A DNA stretch of 32,054 bases from Allorhizobium undicola ORS 992 = ATCC 700741 (GTDB lineage Bacteria; Pseudomonadota; Alphaproteobacteria; Rhizobiales; Rhizobiaceae): positions 1-32,054 of the forward strand of contig NZ_JHXQ01000029.1 in the NCBI RefSeq assembly GCF_000621665.1. The letters are read 5' to 3'. Position numbers and translations under genes: made by a program. Of the stretch, positions 31,024 through 32,054 are shown in pieces. The notes beneath the pieces were generated by a model. That model was not told where the DNA came from and did not search any database. It saw only the letters and a list, made by a program, of their open reading frames with translations. The first letter of the stretch is position 1. Each line of letters starts with the position of its first letter.

Positions 31024-31107
31024 ATGGCGATGCGGCCCCCTCTACGCTTTAGGCTGGCCCTGGCGCTTGCCATGCTGTGCGGCCTGCCGCCTGCGGCTAG
31101 AGCATAA
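31024..31107 (+). pseudogene. signal-peptide stub of an exported protein, cut by a repeat
   Basis: ATG 31024 lies 7 bases after the IalB-like stop with AAGG upstream. It encodes MAMRPPLRFRLALALAMLCG, then LPPAARA and a stop: a complete signal peptide with a plausible cleavage site (A-R-A) and nothing after. The stop is within the sequence AGAGCATAATCC that opens a dispersed repeat. The natural reading is that the second gene of the operon was truncated when the repeat arrived. Confidence 0.6.
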
Positions 31108-31185
31108 TCCGACCGGAGTGAAACGAGGATCGATAAGATTATGCTTCAAAAATAAGATGTTAGAGCGCCGATCTGATTCAGTCAG

Positions 31186-31535
31186 CACAGTACACGACGC
31201 TTACAGCGCCGTGCGTTTTATCAAACGCACAAAGGACGCTGTAACACTTTAAATCTGCTGCATAATTTTCACCTTAAATCGATTCCGATTTAAGGAATTA
31301 TGCAGTAGGCATGTGGCGTGGCCTACCCCCCTCTGCCTTGCCAGGCATCTCCCCCTCAAGGGGGGAGATTGCAATACGGATAAAGCGCCATTCTTCAATG
31401 AATAGGTGTGGTGACGGCCTTTTTCAGGAATTCAGGCAGGGCCTTGATCTTGCCGATCTCCCCCCTTGAGGGGGAGATGTCCGGCAGGACAGAGGGGGGT
31501 AAACCACACGCAAAACCGTAGCCTCGTGTCCTGTG
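31186..31535. mobile_element. 350-bp palindromic MITE-like element (copy 2, enlarged)
   Basis: The left end CACAGTACACGACGCT (31186-31201) is identical to copy 1; the right end (31520-31535) has two changes. A perfect 10-bp duplication ATTCAGTCAG flanks it (31176-31185 and 31536-31545). Compared with copy 1 it has an extra hairpin-bearing segment of about 115 bases after the left end and a second extra segment near 31370-31455 between the two C-rich arms. Confidence 0.8.
31201..31305. repeat. two strong hairpins nested inside MITE copy 2
   Basis: Hairpin 1: TTACAGCG (31201-31208) and GTGCGTTT (31211-31218) pair with AAACGCAC (31223-31230) and CGCTGTAA (31237-31244). Hairpin 2: CTGCATAATT (31258-31267) and CTTAAATCG (31273-31281) pair with CGATTTAAG (31286-31294) and AATTATGCAG (31296-31305). 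They are absent from copy 1, so they are probably a separate repeat inserted here. Confidence 0.7.
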
Positions 31536-31588
31536 ATTCAGTCAGATCGAAAAGCGCTCCCGGGTCCCCTTTGTCGAAAATGCGCTAG

Positions 31589-32054
31589 GTCGTGTGGACA
31601 GTTACCTGATCCATAGGACGATAGCTGCGATTGTGACGACTGCGAGATAGTTTCGTGCTGTTTTCTCGAAGCGTGTTGCGACCCTGCGGAAGTGCTTGAG
31701 CTTGGAGAAGCAGCATTCAATGAGATGGCGTTGGGCATAGAGATCCTTGTCCAGCGGGTGTTTCTTGGCGCGGGAAGGATTGTTAGGGATCACCGCCACT
31801 GCGCCTTTCTCGGCGATGGCGGCACGTAGGCGATCACTGTCATATGCGGTGTCTGCCATCACGATGTCGGCGGGTAAGTCTTCGATCAGAGCATCGGCTT
31901 GCGGCGCATCGCCTTTCTGGCCAGCGGTCAAAGTGAAGCGGACGGGGCAACCAAGGCCACGCACCGCCATGTGGATTTTGGTGCTCAGGCCCCCGCGAGA
32001 ACGGCCAAGGGCTTGATCTTCAGCCCCTTTTTTGCACCGGCGGCGTGCTGATGG
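31589..32054 (-). mobile_element. IS5-family insertion sequence (IS427 group), right part, runs off the window
   Basis: The element's end is inferred at 31589, after CTAG (31585-31588), the kind of target used by this group, and begins GTCGTGTGGACAGTTACC as a likely terminal repeat. The other end and the duplicated target lie outside the window, so the boundary is not proven. Confidence 0.7.
31602..32054 (-). CDS. IS5-family transposase, C-terminal part, made by -1 frameshift
   Basis: The downstream frame reads GAEDQALGRSRGGLSTKIHM, then AVRGLGCPVRFTLTAGQKGD, ADTAYDSDRLRAAI (catalytic Asp) and HLIECCFSKLKHFRRVATRF (catalytic Glu with the K/R motif), ending at 31602. The upstream frame reads HQHAAGAKKG and stops soon after. 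They meet at A-AAA-AAG (32027-32033 on the minus strand), a classical slippery heptamer in the correct phase, so the full transposase is produced by programmed -1 frameshifting, as known for IS427-type elements. The N-terminal part is beyond the window. Confidence 0.85.
   Translation of the reverse strand, partial: PSARRRCKKGAEDQALGRSRGGLSTKIHMAVRGLGCPVRFTLTAGQKGDAPQADALIEDLPADIVMADTAYDSDRLRAAIAEKGAVAVIPNNPSRAKKHPLDKDLYAQRHLIECCFSKLKHFRRVATRFEKTARNYLAVVTIAAIVLWIR

Larger units (their letters stand above)
31097..31560. repeat. dispersed repeat carrying hairpins, split by a MITE-like insertion
   Basis: The left part (31097-31185) starts AGAGCATAATCCGACC, with GCATAATC/GATTATGC arms (31102-31109, 31138-31145). 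It ends in GAGCGCCGATCTGATTCAGT. The right part resumes at 31546 with ATCGAAAAGCGCTC. Removing 31186-31545 restores the hairpin CGATCTGA, TTCAG, TCAGATCG. This is repeat DNA of the kind common in Brucella/Ochrobactrum-like genomes. Confidence 0.65.

Noticed and set aside
1..32054. CRISPR array
   Set aside because: No regularly spaced repeats of CRISPR length with unique spacers; the iterons and 10-bp repeats are too short and irregular.

Overview
The window looks like chromosomal DNA of an alphaproteobacterium of the Brucella/Ochrobactrum type. The evidence is the GC-rich right third (type I secretion pair, TadG-like pilus protein, ppdK, an IalB-like exported protein), the palindromic repeats scattered through it, and an IS5-type element. 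Species assignment is inference; no rRNA or core marker other than ppdK is present.

Positions 1 to about 20951 are a foreign, lower-GC integrated element. Its right border is seen directly: a tyrosine integrase (19300-20877) with an excisionase-like gene in front, three 10-bp-spaced CGACAG repeats plus a fourth, and then a 3' fragment of a proline-type tRNA (20913-20951). The intact tRNA and left border must lie left of the window. The element also carries a Rep_3-type plasmid replication initiator (11827-13527) with iteron-like repeats, inverted repeats and direct repeats upstream. It therefore looks like an integrated plasmid or phage-plasmid rather than a simple island. Part of an IS630-family insertion sequence occupies the left edge and appears to cut a gene whose leader is shared with a neighbour.

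Left of rep, nearly all genes lie on the minus strand and few have recognisable relatives: an AbiEii-like nucleotidyltransferase, a DUF3800 protein (plus strand), a tail/head-completion-like phage protein, a 25-residue single-helix membrane peptide, and several alpha-helical orphans. Several of these transcription units share a leader motif, and two have the ribosome binding site inside a hairpin. Right of rep is a tightly overlapped plus-strand operon: a metallophosphoesterase followed by five related zinc-ribbon proteins (14237-17440) and one further orphan. This operon is the best candidate for an undescribed system in the window. A small Myb/GcrA-like zinc protein and a nested inverted-repeat region precede the excisionase/integrase pair.

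Positions 21301 to 31016 are ordinary chromosome: PrsD/PrtD-like ABC exporter and its HlyD partner, a polytopic membrane protein, a TadE/TadG-type VWA protein, pyruvate phosphate dikinase and an IalB-family exported protein. A 138-bp palindromic MITE-like element lies at 25588-25725. A second, enlarged copy lies at 31186-31535 with a perfect 10-bp target duplication, inside an older repeat that has cut off an exported gene right after its signal peptide. The window ends inside an IS5-family transposase with a classical -1 frameshift site.
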